A model generated the notes under the pieces. It was given only the letters and a program-made list of their open reading frames with translations. It had not been told where the DNA came from and ran no database searches. This document shows positions 12,921-24,639 of a stretch of 64,000 nucleotides of DNA, piece by piece. This DNA comes from Chamaea fasciata. Lineage: Eukaryota; Chordata; Aves; Passeriformes; Sylviidae. The translations under genes were made by a program, and so were the position numbers. The stretch lies in assembly GCA_029207755.1 (NCBI GenBank), contig JARCOQ010000017.1, positions 62,001-126,000 on the forward strand, in the 5' to 3' direction. Numbering within the stretch: the first letter of the stretch is position 1; the number at the start of each line of letters is the position of its first letter.

Positions 12921-12963
12921 GCAGCCGCCAGTCCCTGAATTACAAGCCCCCTGTCCAACTTAC

Positions 12964-13103
12964 TTCACTTTCAGGCTTCCTTTCTCCATCGAGAAGCTTG
13001 AATATCTCAGCACACTCCATGGAAATTTTCACGTATCCCTCCACGACATCGTACACTTGGGCCGATGGCAGCGTCCTGGCGACGGACACGAACGTCTCCA
13101 GCC
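12964..13103 (-). CDS. URB1: URB1 exon 2
   Basis: Intact 140-bp exon with acceptor CTTTGCAG and donor GTAAGT. It encodes GLETFVSVARTLPSAQVYD followed by VVEGYVKISMECAEIFKLLD, close to the human URB1 N-terminus. It is in phase with the conserved frame of exon 1 and with exon 3. Confidence 0.93.
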
Positions 13104-13247
13104 CTGCAAAGGCGCAGCGTCAACCCGGGGCACCGGCGCCCCGTGCAGGGCCCGCTCCGGCCCGGCCGCGACCCTGAGGGGCCGAGCGGTGCCATGTGCG
13201 CCAGCCCCGCCAGCAGCACCACCGGTGCCACCCACCCCCTGCGACGT

Positions 13248-15474
13248 GCCCCGGGACAGCCGCCTCCGCCGGGGACGGCGCGGCCGCCGCAGCCCGGGAC
13301 GGCGCGGCCGCCTCTGCCCAGCGCAGCCGCCTCAGCCCGGGGCGGCGCGGCGCGGCCGCCGCAGCCCGGGACGGCGCGGCGCGGCCGCCTCTGCCCGGGA
13401 CGGCGCGGCGCGGCCGCCTCAGCCCGGGGCGGCGCGGCGCGGCCGCCGCAGCCCGGGACGGCGCGGCGCGGCCGCCTCTGCCCGGGACGGCGCGGCGCGG
13501 CCGCCTCTGCCCGGGACGGCGCGGCGCGGCCGCCCCTGCCCAGCGCAGCCGCCTCCGCCCGGGACGGCGCGGCGCGGCGCGGCCGCCTCCGCCCGGGACG
13601 GCGCGGCGCGGCGCGGCCGCCTCCGCCCGGGACGGCGCGGCGCGGCGCGGCCGCCTCCGCCCGGGACGGCGCGGCCGCCTTTATCCAGCGCAGCCGCCTC
13701 AGCCCGGGACGGCGCGGCCGCCTCAGCCCGGGACGGCGCGGCCGCCTTTGTCCAGCGCGGCCCCCTCTGCCCGGGACGGCGCGGCGCGGCCGCCTCCGCC
13801 CGGGACGGCGCGGCGCGGCGCGGCCGCCTCCGCCCGGGACGGCGCGGCGCGGCGCGGCCGCCTCCGCCCGGGACGGCGCGGCGCGGCCGCCTCCGCCCGG
13901 GACGGCGCGGCGCGGCCGCCTCCGCCCGGGACGGCGCGGCGCGGCCGCCTCTGCCCAGCGCAGCCGCCTCAGCCCGGGACGGCGCGGCCGCCTTTGTCCA
14001 GCGCGGCCCCCTCTGCCCGGGACGGCGCGGCGCGGCCGCCTCCGCCCGGGACGGCGCGGCGCGGCGCGGCCGCCTCCGCCCGGGACGGCGCGGCGCGGCG
14101 CGGCCGCCTCCCCCTGGGACGGCGCGGCCGCCTTTATCCAGCGCAGCCGCCTCAGCCCGGGACGGCGCGGCCGCCTCCGCCCGGGACGGCGCGGCGCGGC
14201 CGCCTCCGCCCGGGACGGCGCGGCGCGGCCGCCTCCGCCCGGGACGGCGCGGCGCGGCCGCCTCAGCCCGGGACGGCGCGCCGCGGCCGCCTCTGCCCGG
14301 GACGGCGCGGCGCGGCCTCCTCGGCCCGGGACGGCGCGGCGCGGCCGCCTCTGCCCAGCGCAGCCGCCTCCGCCCGGGACGGCGCGGCCGCCTTTGTCCA
14401 GCGCAGCCGCCTCAGCCCGGGACGGCGCGGCCGCCTTTGTCCAGCGCGGCCCCCTCTGCCCGGGACGGCGCGGCGCGGCCGCCTCCGCCCGGGACGGCGC
14501 GGCGCGGCGCGGCCGCCTCCGCCCGGGACGGCGCGGCGCGGCGCGGCCGCCTCCGCCCGGGACGGCGCGGCGCGGCGCGGCCGCCTCCGCCCGGGACGGC
14601 GCGGCGCGGCGCGGCCGCCTCCGCCCGGGACGGCGCGGCGCGGCGCGGCCGCCTCCGCCCGGGACGGCGCGGCGCGGCGCGGCCGCCTCCGCCCGGGACG
14701 GCGCGGCCGCCTTTGTCCAGCGCAGCCGCCTCAGCCCGGGACGGCGCGGCCGCCTCAGCCCGGGACGGCGCGGCCGCCTCTGCCCAGCGCAGCCGCCTCC
14801 GCCCGGGACGGCGCGGCGCGGCCGCCTCCGCCCGGGACGGCGCGGCGCGGCCGCCTCTGCCCAGCGCAGCCGCCTCCGCCCGGGACGGCGCGGCGCGGCC
14901 GCCTCCGCCCGGGACGGCGCGGCGCGGCCGCCTCTGCCCAGCGCAGCCGCCTCCGCCCGGGACGGCGCGGCCGCCTTTGTCCAGCGCAGCCGCCTCAGCC
15001 CGGGACGGCGCGGCCGCCTCAGCCCGGGACGGCGCGGCCGCCTCTGCCCAGCGCAGCCGCCTCCGCCCGGGACGGCGCGGCGCGGCCGCCTCCGCCCGGG
15101 ACGGCGCGGCGCGGCCGCCTCTGCCCAGCGCAGCCGCCTCCGCCCGGGACGGCGCGGCGCGGCCGCCTCCGCCCGGGACGGCGCGGCGCGGCCGCCTCTG
15201 CCCAGCGCAGCCGCCTCCGCCCGGGACGGCGCGGCGCGGCGCGGCCGCCCGGGACGGCGCGGCGCGGCCGCCTCTGCCCGGGACGGCGCGGCGCGTCCGC
15301 CTGTGCCCGGGACGGCGCGGCGCGGCCGCCTCTGCCCAGCGCAGCCGCCTCCGCCCGGGACGGCGCGGCGCGGCGCGGCCGCCTCCGCCCGGGACGGCGC
15401 GGCCGCCTTTGTCCAGCGCAGCCGCCTCAGCCCGGGACGGCGCGGCCGCCTTTGTCCAGCGCGGCCGCCTCAGG
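13248..15474. repeat. GC-rich minisatellite in URB1 intron 1
   Basis: About 2.2 kb of tandem units built on GCCGCC(T)... CCCGGGACGGCGCG. Unit lengths fall into four classes of 19, 24, 29 and 34 bp, differing by whole GGCGC-type pentamers. Nearly every unit carries a GCGGCCGC octamer, and the longer ones carry CCCGGG. The 19-bp classes have TTTGTCCAGCGC or TCTGCCCAGCGC in place of the CCCGGGACGGCGC core. With no stop codons, all frames stay open for hundreds of codons rich in Ala, Arg, Pro and Gly, but these are by-products of the repeat. The array sits wholly between exon 2 (ends 13103) and exon 1 (begins 15507). Confidence 0.97.
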
Positions 15475-15499
15475 GCGCGCCTTTCCCGCCACGCAGAGC

Positions 15500-15800
15500 C
15501 CCTCACCTTTGGCGGCGGCCGCGGGGTCCCGCAGCAGCGCCGTGAGGCGGGCGCCATCTAACTCCTCGTCCCGCGGGCCGCAGGCGCCCCGCTCCGCTTC
15601 CCGGCCATGCCCGGTTCGGAGCCGGCACGGCGGCACCCCGGAATCGCCGCTGCTCCCGCAGGCAGGGGCGGGCGGAGCGGGAGCGGCAGCGGCCCGGAGA
15701 TATCGCGGCCCGGGCAGGGTGGTGCTTCTGCGGTCCCGCCCCGGCCGAGTTGTCGGGCCTGCCCAGCGACCGGTGCTCAGGTGAGCAAAAAGAGTTAAAA
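15500..15800 (-). promoter_or_regulatory. CpG-rich promoter and 5' UTR region of URB1
   Basis: The sequence is dense in CpG around and upstream of the URB1 start codon and falls to ordinary AT content beyond about 15800. No TATA box is evident, as is usual for housekeeping CpG promoters. The start site is inferred from position only. Confidence 0.5.
15507..15608 (-). CDS. URB1: URB1 exon 1 (start codon out of frame)
   Basis: The minus-strand ATG at 15608-15606 opens a frame reading MAGKRSGAPAARG, which resembles the basic N-terminus of URB1 but stops at TAG after 16 codons. One frame over, the same exon reads DEELDGARLTALLRDPAAAAK, the conserved segment that splices in frame (AAAG, then GT at 15506-15505) to exon 2. 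That second frame is open upstream to a TAA near 15808 but has no ATG. A single-base indel between about 15560 and 15580, real or an assembly artefact, would join the two. The exon lies in a CpG-rich promoter directly beside the intron 1 minisatellite. Confidence 0.8.
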
Positions 15801-16321
15801 ATAGTTACCATGGAACGGCACAGAGTCCCCCTCCGGTTCACAAATTCAGAGTGTGCAGAGCCCGTTTTTATACAGTTTTTGGGCTTGGGCAACCGATTAC
15901 GTCATGGGTTCTTTGTGTGTATGATTCTTGATTCATATTCATCTAGGGTCTTTTACGGTTGCAAGTCAGGTGAATAGTTTTTTCCGGGGAGACAGAAGCT
16001 TTTGTCCGGGTTTGCTGGAACCGGGTATTGAGATGTATGTCCTTGACGACAGTCGGGATGATGGCTGTGGGGCGCTGAGCACTCGGCTGACGGTGGCTGA
16101 TGGCGGTGCTCAGCTCCATCAGCCAGGGGTCACACCCTCCTTTCTCTCCGCGCTGGGTGATTATCGTCCCTCTCGGCAGAGGAATGTCTTCCAGGAACCC
16201 CGCATTCCTTTACGCTTAAGAAAGTGATGTTATCCAGTAAAACACAAACTAACTCTAAAATATCTACTACACAGGCTTATAAAGTATATTATTAAAAAAC
16301 CCACGAATTAATCTCAAAACA

Positions 16322-16505
16322 TTCACCTCAATCTCGTTCCACCATCCCTTCCCACCCCCTGCCGTGGGCAGGACACCCAGGCGGCTTTACCTCTAGTTCA
16401 GTCAGGCCACAGGGATCCGGGGCAGCCACAGCTTCTCTGGGCCCTGTGCCAGGGCCTCAGCACCCTCACAGACGAGAATTCCTTCCCAGTATCCCATCTG
16501 CAGCG
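16322..16505 (-). mobile_element. CR1 LINE 3' fragment
   Basis: CCCCCTGCCGTGGGCAGGAC, GCCACAGCTTCTCTGGGCCC and CAGCACCCTCACAGACGAGA are the CR1 3' landmarks on the minus strand, partly degraded. Confidence 0.8.
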
Positions 16506-19500
16506 GTCTCTCTCTTTTGTTTCAGCCTTACAGTTTTCTTGAAACTTAAATTTATGCAGGTATCCAAATACATTGGCAATTCCAGAAATCGGTAAGCACA
16601 TAATATGGAAAGTAAATAACATCCTCAAGAGGGAGTTGCTCTGTTTTTGAGGGGGTGAAAAGAAAGGCTAGTGCTAGCAGAACTAGGGGAAAAAAAAATT
16701 GATTTAACTCTGTTTTAAAAGGCTTAAAGTACCCATACTGAGATCTTCAAGGTAAAAGTCCTAGTTACCAGGCTTACAAGCCTGATAGTTATCATCACAC
16801 CATATTTCATGGTTCTAGTATTTTAAAAGTACTGCAGAATGCTACTGAAAATTATTTTTATTTCAACTTGAAGTTCAATTATTCTCTCCCCTCACTGCCT
16901 GTGGAGCTGTTAGAGGCTTCCAGGAGGCTGGGGAAGCAGACTACGGGTTTCATTTCCAGCCAGGTCACTTCCATGTTCTGCTGGAGTGGACTTTGAAGCC
17001 TGTGTCCTTTTCTTTCTCTATTATATCTGACAACTTTCCTCCCCCGAGTCTGCTTTTTGGCAAGACGCATTTACGGAGGGTCAGTCGAAGACCTCAGGCT
17101 CAGAAAAAAATCATCTGTTCTGCTGTGCTTACGTGTGCAACAGATGGGAGCAGCAATGAGTCGAGTAGTAACTTCTGAGCTGCCCGGTTTTTCAGTAAAT
17201 CAAAATATTCTGTGATTCTTGCCAGATGAACTTATCATCATATCCAAGTTACACACACCCCTCTGGCATTTTCAAGGCTAAAAAGCAATTCCTGGTCCCT
17301 TGCATGAACCTCAGCTCCCCCCCTTGTTCAAGGAACAGTTCTAGATACAAGACTAACTGAGCCAAGCGACGCTTTCCTGCCTCAGTTATGTCCTCTGAGG
17401 CCTTTACTGTCCTGAACAGAAGGTAAACAGCCAAGCCCCAGCCCCGCAGTCCTGCCCAACTTGCCTTTGCTCCCAAACCTGAACCTTTTTCTTTGCTGTG
17501 GGATTCCTTACTCGTGCAATCCTGAAGACAAATATCTGATTTGGCAGATGAGACCATTTCTAACACAAAATCTTCACCGAGGTTTCTCTTCTGATTTCAG
17601 CCTTAAGCACTCCCGTCCTTCTCAGGCAGCCCCTATCTCCAGCCGTTAGCCATGGATCCTTGCTGTTCTATAGCTGACATTGCCACCCCTCAAGTCTCTT
17701 GATACGCATTTACATCACTCCGTAACGGCGTCCTCCTGACCCTTCCCAAACTCAGCCTGATCTCCAGGCCTACAGCCTCTCCCTGCAGATGAGGGACTAT
17801 GAGAAGGGCTGCAGACAGACCTTTGCATGACCCCAGCTATACAGCCCATGCTAATCCCAGCCCAAACCTGTCCTGCTGTTGGGATACCCCACTTACAGTT
17901 ACAGTAACCCCTGTGGTGGTTTCACTTCACTTCATCTGTGAGTTGCAATCTCCCACCCTTCACTCCTTTGGTAAGAAACGCATTAGTGTCTTAAAATAAA
18001 TGTTTCTTTTTATGTATAAATTAAGTATAGAAAGCATTCAGAGGGAATACATTTAATCCAAAATCGCACCTTAAAACTGTAGCTCTCAGTGTTCGCTCTC
18101 AGTTTACACAACTATTACACAGAAAAGTTTCCTTCAGTTTTTCCCCAAATTTCAAGTGTGATATAGAGCTCTTTGTCAAATCTTCCTGCTTTCCAGCCTT
18201 TGGCACCCTGAGGCATGGGATGACAGAAGGAGAGAGGGTGACGCTGCCCAGGGATGGGCTGACAGGACCACCTCCTCGGCACGGCCTCCCAAGAAGGGAA
18301 TGCTCCCAACACTATCTCTTCTTTGTCATCACATGTCCAAATGCCCTGTGCCCTGCACCTCCATGATCCTTGCTGGGATCAGCCCAGTGCCAGCTCACAC
18401 ACTTGGACACAGTCATTGCAGAGCTTGAATTCCAGGAGTTCGGCATCGAGGAGTCCAGGGTATGTGCAAGGTCCGTGTATGGACCCAGGAGACGAGTGGG
18501 CTGGCAAGGCTGAGGTAAAACCACAACTTTTTTTACTCTAGATGCTGTAAAACAAAATCATCTCTCCTCCTCTTCTTCCTCCTCCTCCAATCCCGTAGTT
18601 ATTTCAGCTGGAGTGCAAGGAGTGCATTTTAAGCCTGACTAATGGCAATTTATCTTCCTCCCACGAGGAATATTAGAGCCTGTCGATATGGGAGGATCTG
18701 CCGACCAGGCATTATGAGCATCAGGGGTTTGAGTCAGAGCATGGGGAGACTCTGGAACTGGGCCGCATGCCCAGGTGCTGAAGATGGGTGGAAAGATCAG
18801 AAAAACAGGGAAGAGGACAGAAAAGTGTCAATGAGCAGGCTGTGCATAGCCAGAGGAGGCATTTGCTGAGAGCACCTCTGAGTATCTACTGCGATTCTCG
18901 GGTATTTCTGTGTACTGAAATCCTTCCCACCTTATACACATGGAATAATCTTCAAGCATCATCCAGTCTGAGTTTGACAAAGTCACTGAGTCACAGAATT
19001 TACCAGGGAGCCCTTACAGTCTTGATGGGAAAAGCAGGCACTTATAAGCACTGCAATATCATTTTAAATTTTTGTTATATGCTTCTAATTTCACTGTGCT
19101 CAGGTCGAATTAGCCTGAGGTCTGGATCTCAAAACTATTAACTCTCACTGATTAGATATTGATACGGGCTATTCTTTTCTGAAACACCATCAGTTTTGCA
19201 TGCCTTTGCATACCTAACTTGAGACATCTGGAAGCCCGAGTTTTTCAAGGCTCTTGGAAAAGCCACAGTTTTTTCAGTGTTTTGACATTGATTCTGTGGC
19301 TTTGAAAAGCTTCTGTCTTGAATTTCAAGTACGTAGTCATTGGTCATTTTGGAAAATCTTGTCTTAAATACTTACGGAAGGGGAACAGTGTCATGATAAC
19401 GACCCATCAGAGGCAGGCTCATAAAACCGTAGTAAAGCACTTTGACAAAGAGGGTGATTTCCCTGACCGTGCTCCACCCAGTAACTGTGGCCTAATGTCC

Positions 19501-20478
19501 TTCCTAACTGAGGGGCAGGACACACAGTCTTTCCCACTGTGTCTTTGAAACATCATGTCGGGAAGTGACCAGGGACATTCTCTTGTTTGCAGCAGTAAGC
19601 TCTCTGAGATGGGCCATGCCTCTCACTTCATGTCTATACAAGTGCCAGGTGCACTGCTAGAAAAAACAATCTGCGTACAGGAGAAGTGCCAGCAAGACTG
19701 GCAGCATTCAGGGGGGTGGGGAGCGGGGACCTTCTGCTGCCTCTCCTGAGGAAACGGAGTGAGGTTTCATTCCAAATGAAACGTGAGGAGACTGGCTTTG
19801 CAAACTTCATGGGTCACATCTTCTGTCTCGTGAAGTGGTGGGGGTCTCTATGGTGTTTTGACTAGTTTGGCCAAGGAGCAGCTCATGATCACCAAACTCA
19901 GAACTTGCTTAGCTCAGCTCACTCTCTCTGAAGCAAGTCAAAAAATAGCAGAAAACAGCAAATCATTCCCCTCCTTCTAAACCTGCTGGGTGGAGTACTT
20001 CACTCAGTATTCATTCCAATTTCTATTTACACACACAAGAATGTTTCCTAACTCTGGCTCACAGAATTGGTCCTCTCCAGTTCAAATTACAGCACACTTG
20101 AAGCTCTTGTTAGATCGTATCATCCATAGCGCCTTGTGAGAACTTACAGCATCCAAAACAAATTCAGAATTGGAAAAAACTATGGAACAGGCTTCTCTAC
20201 AACGATTTTCAGCTTGTATCCATAGAAATAGAGGTTGGATTGGGAAAACTGCGCTCTGTTATTTTAAATAATCAAAATGTAGTGATTACTGTAAGGTATG
20301 TGCTTTGTTTTAAGTGGTCTGACACTCATTTCCATAGAAACAGAGAGAGGATAACAGCCCACTTGTTTGAACTGTCCTGTGGATTCTGTCTGTGTCAGAA
20401 TGCAGGAATATAAAGCTTTTAAAAATGTGGGAAAGGCCTGGGGTTTTGTTCTTAATTATGGGGGGTTTTTTGGTTGGT

Positions 20479-20500
20479 TTTTTTTTTTTTTTTTTTTTCT
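20479..20500. repeat. Poly-T tract
   Basis: Twenty-two consecutive T, preceded by GGTTGG-rich sequence; could be the reverse of a poly-A tail but no retrocopy is recognisable next to it. Confidence 0.9.
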
Positions 20501-20649
20501 TTGTTTTAATTCTCAAAAGCCAAAAAGAACATTAGGGAACTTCTTGGAAATTTTATTCTGGGCGAATAGAATGAAAATGACAAATACCAGCTCTTAAAAA
20601 ATTACAGGGGAGAAAGCAGGAAGAAAAAGCAGTAGGATGGGGAGAAGTG

Positions 20650-20690
20650 TACACACACACACAGAGGAATGTGTGTGTGTGTGTGTGTGT
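20650..20690. repeat. Inverted CA / GT dinucleotide repeats
   Basis: A run of (AC) at 20650-20662 is followed after 8 bases by (GT)10 at 20671-20690, so the two arms are complementary and can form a hairpin. Confidence 0.85.
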
Positions 20691-22310
20691 AAAAGTATTT
20701 CTGAGATATTTTTCTGACAACTCTTGTTATTCTACATTAGATCTAGTGATTTTTTTTCACTAATAGAAGATTTTAGACCATCTAACTGAACTATTTTATT
20801 TCAAATTACTATTTTCACATTCACTTTCTTTATTTCACATTGTTTTCTTCTTAACTGACACACTAATTTTATCGGAATTTCCATACACTAAGCAATGATA
20901 TGAGTTTTGAATTGGCAGTTTGGCTGAAATTCAGGGGAAAATGAATATCAAGGAGAAAAAGAAGTGAAGTGTTCAAATTTTGTCTTTGCTTTTTTAAAGC
21001 TTCCATGTAACAACACAATTCCTGCATTTCTGGCACAGTAAAATCATTCCTCCCCAAGTTCAAAAGAGAGAAACTCACTGAAGCAGATGTGATATCTTTC
21101 TTGGATTCTAACTTCTAGACTTTCAAGTGATTTTTTTCTTTGGGGAAAAAATTAATCCAATTCCTGTTGCTCGTGAGGGAAGGACAAGGCTGAGATTCTG
21201 GAATTCTACATGCTGAACATGTCTGGATTCGTTATATTGTCTTCCAGCAACTGAATATTGCCAGCTTGTAGAAGCAGCTTTCAAGGCTGTAGCAGAGAGG
21301 TGCATTCTGCACATCGTGATAAACACTTGCTCCCTTCCTGCCTTTGTGTTTTATGCTACTGTCTCCAAGTTTTCTATTCACACACTACCCATCACGGGGG
21401 ATAGCAGAGATTCGCAAAAATACTTTTTATATTTTAGGGTACTTGGTTTTTAGGTTAATGTTGAATAGCAAAGTAGCCCCCATTCAGCGGGAAAAGAAAA
21501 AGAAAGTGTATACATATATCTCAGTGCCATTCTACTGAAAGCATGTCTTCAGTTCCTGTCAGCCACAGTGTCCGTGAGTTTTCCTTCTCCACAGGAAGGC
21601 TTCCCTGGAAGATGTGTACAAGCCGGAGCACCCAGCTGCCTCTTGCGCTGTGCTGTCTTTCAGCCCTCCCCGCTTCACCTCCCTGGAGGTTACCTGCATT
21701 TCACACCTCTCCCAGTTCAGTCATTCCACTTGGAAACTGCCTTTGCCTTCGGGTTATACTTGCACACTGCCAAAAGAATGCCAGGCTCATTCCTGCGCTT
21801 TGGGATGGTCTTTTGCTTACAGCATCACCAGGCTAGAAAAAGTTACGTTATCTCACTGGGAAGATTCACAAATACTCATCAGGCAACAGCCCTGGCAGAC
21901 CTTCTGATTCAAAGCCTTTCAAGCACAAGAATGGGATACTTCCCAGTGATTTTGGATGCTGTCTATATTCTTCTGCATTGATTGCGCTTCAATGACCGCC
22001 CACAAAATTTGTTTGAATTTTAAAACCCCGCTGTGTTAAGAGAATCTTCCCCCACAAAACCGGGGGACAGACAGTAGAAAAGGTTTGACTGCAGCAATTT
22101 GCATTAAGTGTCCTTTGCAGGCTTTGACTATTTCCACCCACCCCTGAAAGAGCCTGGGAGACGGGCATTAACGGCCAATCATTAGGCAATGGCTTTTTGA
22201 GATAACAATCAGGCTTGCCTAGTATCAATGAGACCTGTTAAAATTAAGTCTTTGCCTTGCAGAGTCACTTTGTGTTGTCATGTGGGATGCTGAGATGTGA
22301 CACAGCACGT

Positions 22311-22400
22311 CCTCTTCCCCTAAACAGGTTTAATCCCATCTTCTCATAATCTCAAAATTCTGTTTGTCCCTGCCATGGCATCCTGGTTATCAAACCAGCT
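22311..22400 (-). repeat. Dispersed repeat, copy 1 (inverted relative to copy at 28908)
   Basis: The reverse complement begins TGGTTTGATAACCAGGATGC and runs to TAAACCTGTTTAGGGGAAGA. It matches 28908-28990 at roughly nine in ten positions by eye. Family unknown; retroelement origin is a guess. Confidence 0.8.
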
Positions 22401-22619
22401 GCCCAAGACTACGGAGGCATAGTCTGATATATGTGATACCCCGTTGTTTTTCTGGGTGTTAAAAGGGACAAGGTGAGGAATAAAAGTGGATTCAGATTCA
22501 AACACGAAGACCAAGTTGGTCAAAGTTCAGTGTAACCTCTGAAAAGAGGGGCCAGACTTTGGAAATTCAAATCTGGATGCATTCCAACTTCAGTTGGAAC
22601 AGGAGGAGAGGAATAGTTT

Positions 22620-23260
22620 TAACACAATTAGTTTGGTCCTGTTAGAAATCTATATTATAGGGTTGGCTTTCCGCAAAATGTATGTTATATAAGTAATAAT
22701 GTTGTAGTAAAAATATAAGTTTTTCTTTTATTTCTTCTATTAGTAAAGAAAACTAAGCATAGTAATATTCGCTAATATAGTATGCTTAAACTGTCTATTT
22801 AGCCAAAATAACATCCAATAAACATATAAAAAAGACTCTGCTATTTGCTTAAACTGTCTGTTTGGTCAAAACAACATCCAGTAAACATACAAAAAAACCC
22901 CTCTACTATTAATATACCAACTATCAAACATCTACCATCTAAAAAAAGCACAAACCAAAGCCCAAATTAAAAGTAATAACAAAAACACAAACAAAACCCA
23001 CATACTCTAAAAAAGCAACCCCCCAAAAAAGCCATACAAAACAATTCCTAAAATATAAAAACTAATTTATAAAAAAATGAATATTCAACAAACTAATGCA
23101 ATAAAAAAGTATCTAAAGTATAACTTTAATATAGCAAAGTGTAGACTTAGCTGAGTGCCAAGTCACCCAACCAACCCTATTTTGCTTTTTTAATCTCCCT
23201 TATAACTTTATTAAATTTATTTTTAAATTTTACATTTTAAAAAAATCTCGTTTTTCACAG
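22620..23260 (+). mobile_element. A-rich, G-poor element remnant, possibly an old LTR element
   Basis: From TGTTAGAAATCTATATTATA the sequence becomes A/C-rich with very few G between about 22880 and 23140. A unit of about 63 bp is tandemly repeated at 22785 and 22848 (AAACTGTCT.TTT..), its copies differing mainly by transitions. No coding frame. An endogenous retrovirus LTR is plausible from base composition and the TGTTA start, but unproven. Confidence 0.3.
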
Positions 23261-23929
23261 TTCCATCATCTTTCACCTACTCACTCATGGGGTTTTGTTG
23301 ATTTTTTTTTTTCCAGGAGAAAGATCAGTGTGAACATGCATAGCAGGATGTAAACAGTTGGATATTCATGTTTACCCACTTTACACCCCAGCACAGCCCC
23401 AGGAAGAAAAGATGCTTTCATTCCCCATTTCCAGAGTTGGTTCTAAGCTCTCTTTCCTGAGGACAGCTCTTACAGGAACTGGGAAATGAGTGTCCTGATT
23501 TATCCCCTTGAGTCCCTCATACCTTAAAAGAAGCACCAAATGACATTTGAAGGTAGTTTAGCAGGTAGTAGTGACAATTTGTTGGAACTTCTCACCGGTT
23601 CACTTTTCTGTATCACAAAAGATTACAGGGAACAACTTGGACTCTCTCAAAGTAACTTTAAGATGTTTCCCCACTTTGCAGTGAAGGTTTTAAGCCAAGC
23701 CTACACACTTCAAACTCAAGACCCGCTGGAGTCGGAACGCTGCGGGGATGAGGCAAGGAGGTGCCACCGGTGTGAGGAAAGAGAGAAGGTCCTTTTGCAG
23801 CCTGGAAGAGTCAGTGCTGTTTGCCCACTGAAATCCCCCACCCAGAGATCCTGCCAGGCGTAGGTCCCAGCTGGGTCCCCTCAGAGACCCGTGAGCCGAG
23901 GTGTAAGGGCTGCAGCGGCAGACTTGGCA

Positions 23930-24620
23930 GGGTCGGGCATGAGGGCCGAGGGCGCCTGGAGCAGGCAAGGCAGGGAAGTTGGGCTGCGGGGGACGGGGAG
24001 TGATGGGGAGCACCTGGCACCTGCCTCGGGAAAAACACAGGCGGGGAAACGCGGTCACGAGTCGCGGTGTGTGCAAGTCCGTGACAGTCCTCCAACCATT
24101 GCCAGGCGAGAACGATGGGGGAGACGGTGAGATGGAGCCTCTAGAGCAGAGGGAGGCGCGAACTGCTCGGAGAGGGGTGGGGAGAGCCGGGGAGGGCGGG
24201 CGAGGTGCAGCCGGCTCTGAGTCAGCCCGGCCGCGCGATGTGCGCGGAGAGCAGCGCCCGGCACGGCGCCGCCGGGAGCCCGCGTCCCTTCCCGTCCCCT
24301 CCCCGCCGCCCCCGCGTCCCGAGCGCCCGCGCCCGCCGGACCCGCTCCCGCCGCGGCCGCTGGCAGGGCTGCTCCGCCCTCGCCCTCCCTCTGCCCCTTC
24401 TCCTCCTCCGCCCGCGGGGCAAGGGCAGCCCCGAGGGCGCCAGCCGGGACCGGCCGCACCATGTGAGGCGGCGGGGCTGCCGCCCGCCCCGAGCCGCCCT
24501 CTCCCGCACCACGAGGGACGGGGATGCGGGGCAGCGCCCACGCCGCGCACAGGCAGAGCCCGGGCCGGTGCCGATGCTGGGGAACTGGGGCAGAGCCCGG
24601 GCCAGGGGAGTGGGGCCGGG
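23930..24620. promoter_or_regulatory. CpG island, gene unknown
   Basis: GC-rich and CpG-dense between flanks of much lower GC. A plus-strand frame from 24238 has a hydrophobic run (SALALPLPLLLL), but there is no recognised domain and no confident exon. It probably marks a promoter; its transcript is not identified. Confidence 0.5.
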
Positions 24621-24639
24621 CTGAATCCTACAGTCTGTA

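Larger units (their letters stand above)
1446..15608 (-). pseudogene. URB1: URB1 (nucleolar pre-ribosomal-associated protein 1), 5' part, with lesions; continues beyond left edge
   Basis: URB1/Npa1 is a nucleolar scaffold of early pre-60S particles, needed for 25S/28S rRNA maturation. Twelve minus-strand segments, in order, match the N-terminal third of vertebrate URB1 as I know it, with signatures such as YDVVEGYVKIS, QFALSFLIAGGN, GLREEVPPLLQHQILKVALELPA, SVFYLLMKMFVTS, TFPFSAVV and EYLVAVFTDLLPSQREPLALCL. Every exon has an AG acceptor and a GT donor. Lesions: the ATG is out of frame in exon 1; small indels occur in the exons at 11636-11780, 6758-6878, 4257-4374, 3478-3620 and 2591-2763; about 300 codons expected between 8075 and 6758 are missing. 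The intact human protein is roughly 2,270 residues, so most of the gene would lie left of the window. Gene identity is firm. Whether this is a true pseudogene copy or a real gene with assembly errors is open; the missing exon block favours a defective copy. Confidence 0.72.
16510..22260. other. Intergenic stretch without recognised genes
   Basis: Only short, stop-bounded frames with no recognised product on either strand. It contains a T22 run (20479-20500), a CA/GT dinucleotide pair (20650-20690) and otherwise unique AT-leaning DNA. In mammals the divergent neighbour of URB1 is EVA1C; I found no EVA1C exon here. Confidence 0.6.

Noticed and set aside
12904..15784. Open frames of 826-885 codons on the plus strand and 381 codons on the minus strand
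   Set aside because: All lie in the GC minisatellite; every frame is open because the repeat lacks stops. Products are Ala/Arg/Pro/Gly repeats in a URB1 intron.
24205..24624. EVA1C first exon (hydrophobic run in CpG island)
   Set aside because: EVA1C would be the expected divergent neighbour of URB1, but the peptide does not resemble it and no downstream lectin-domain exons are present.
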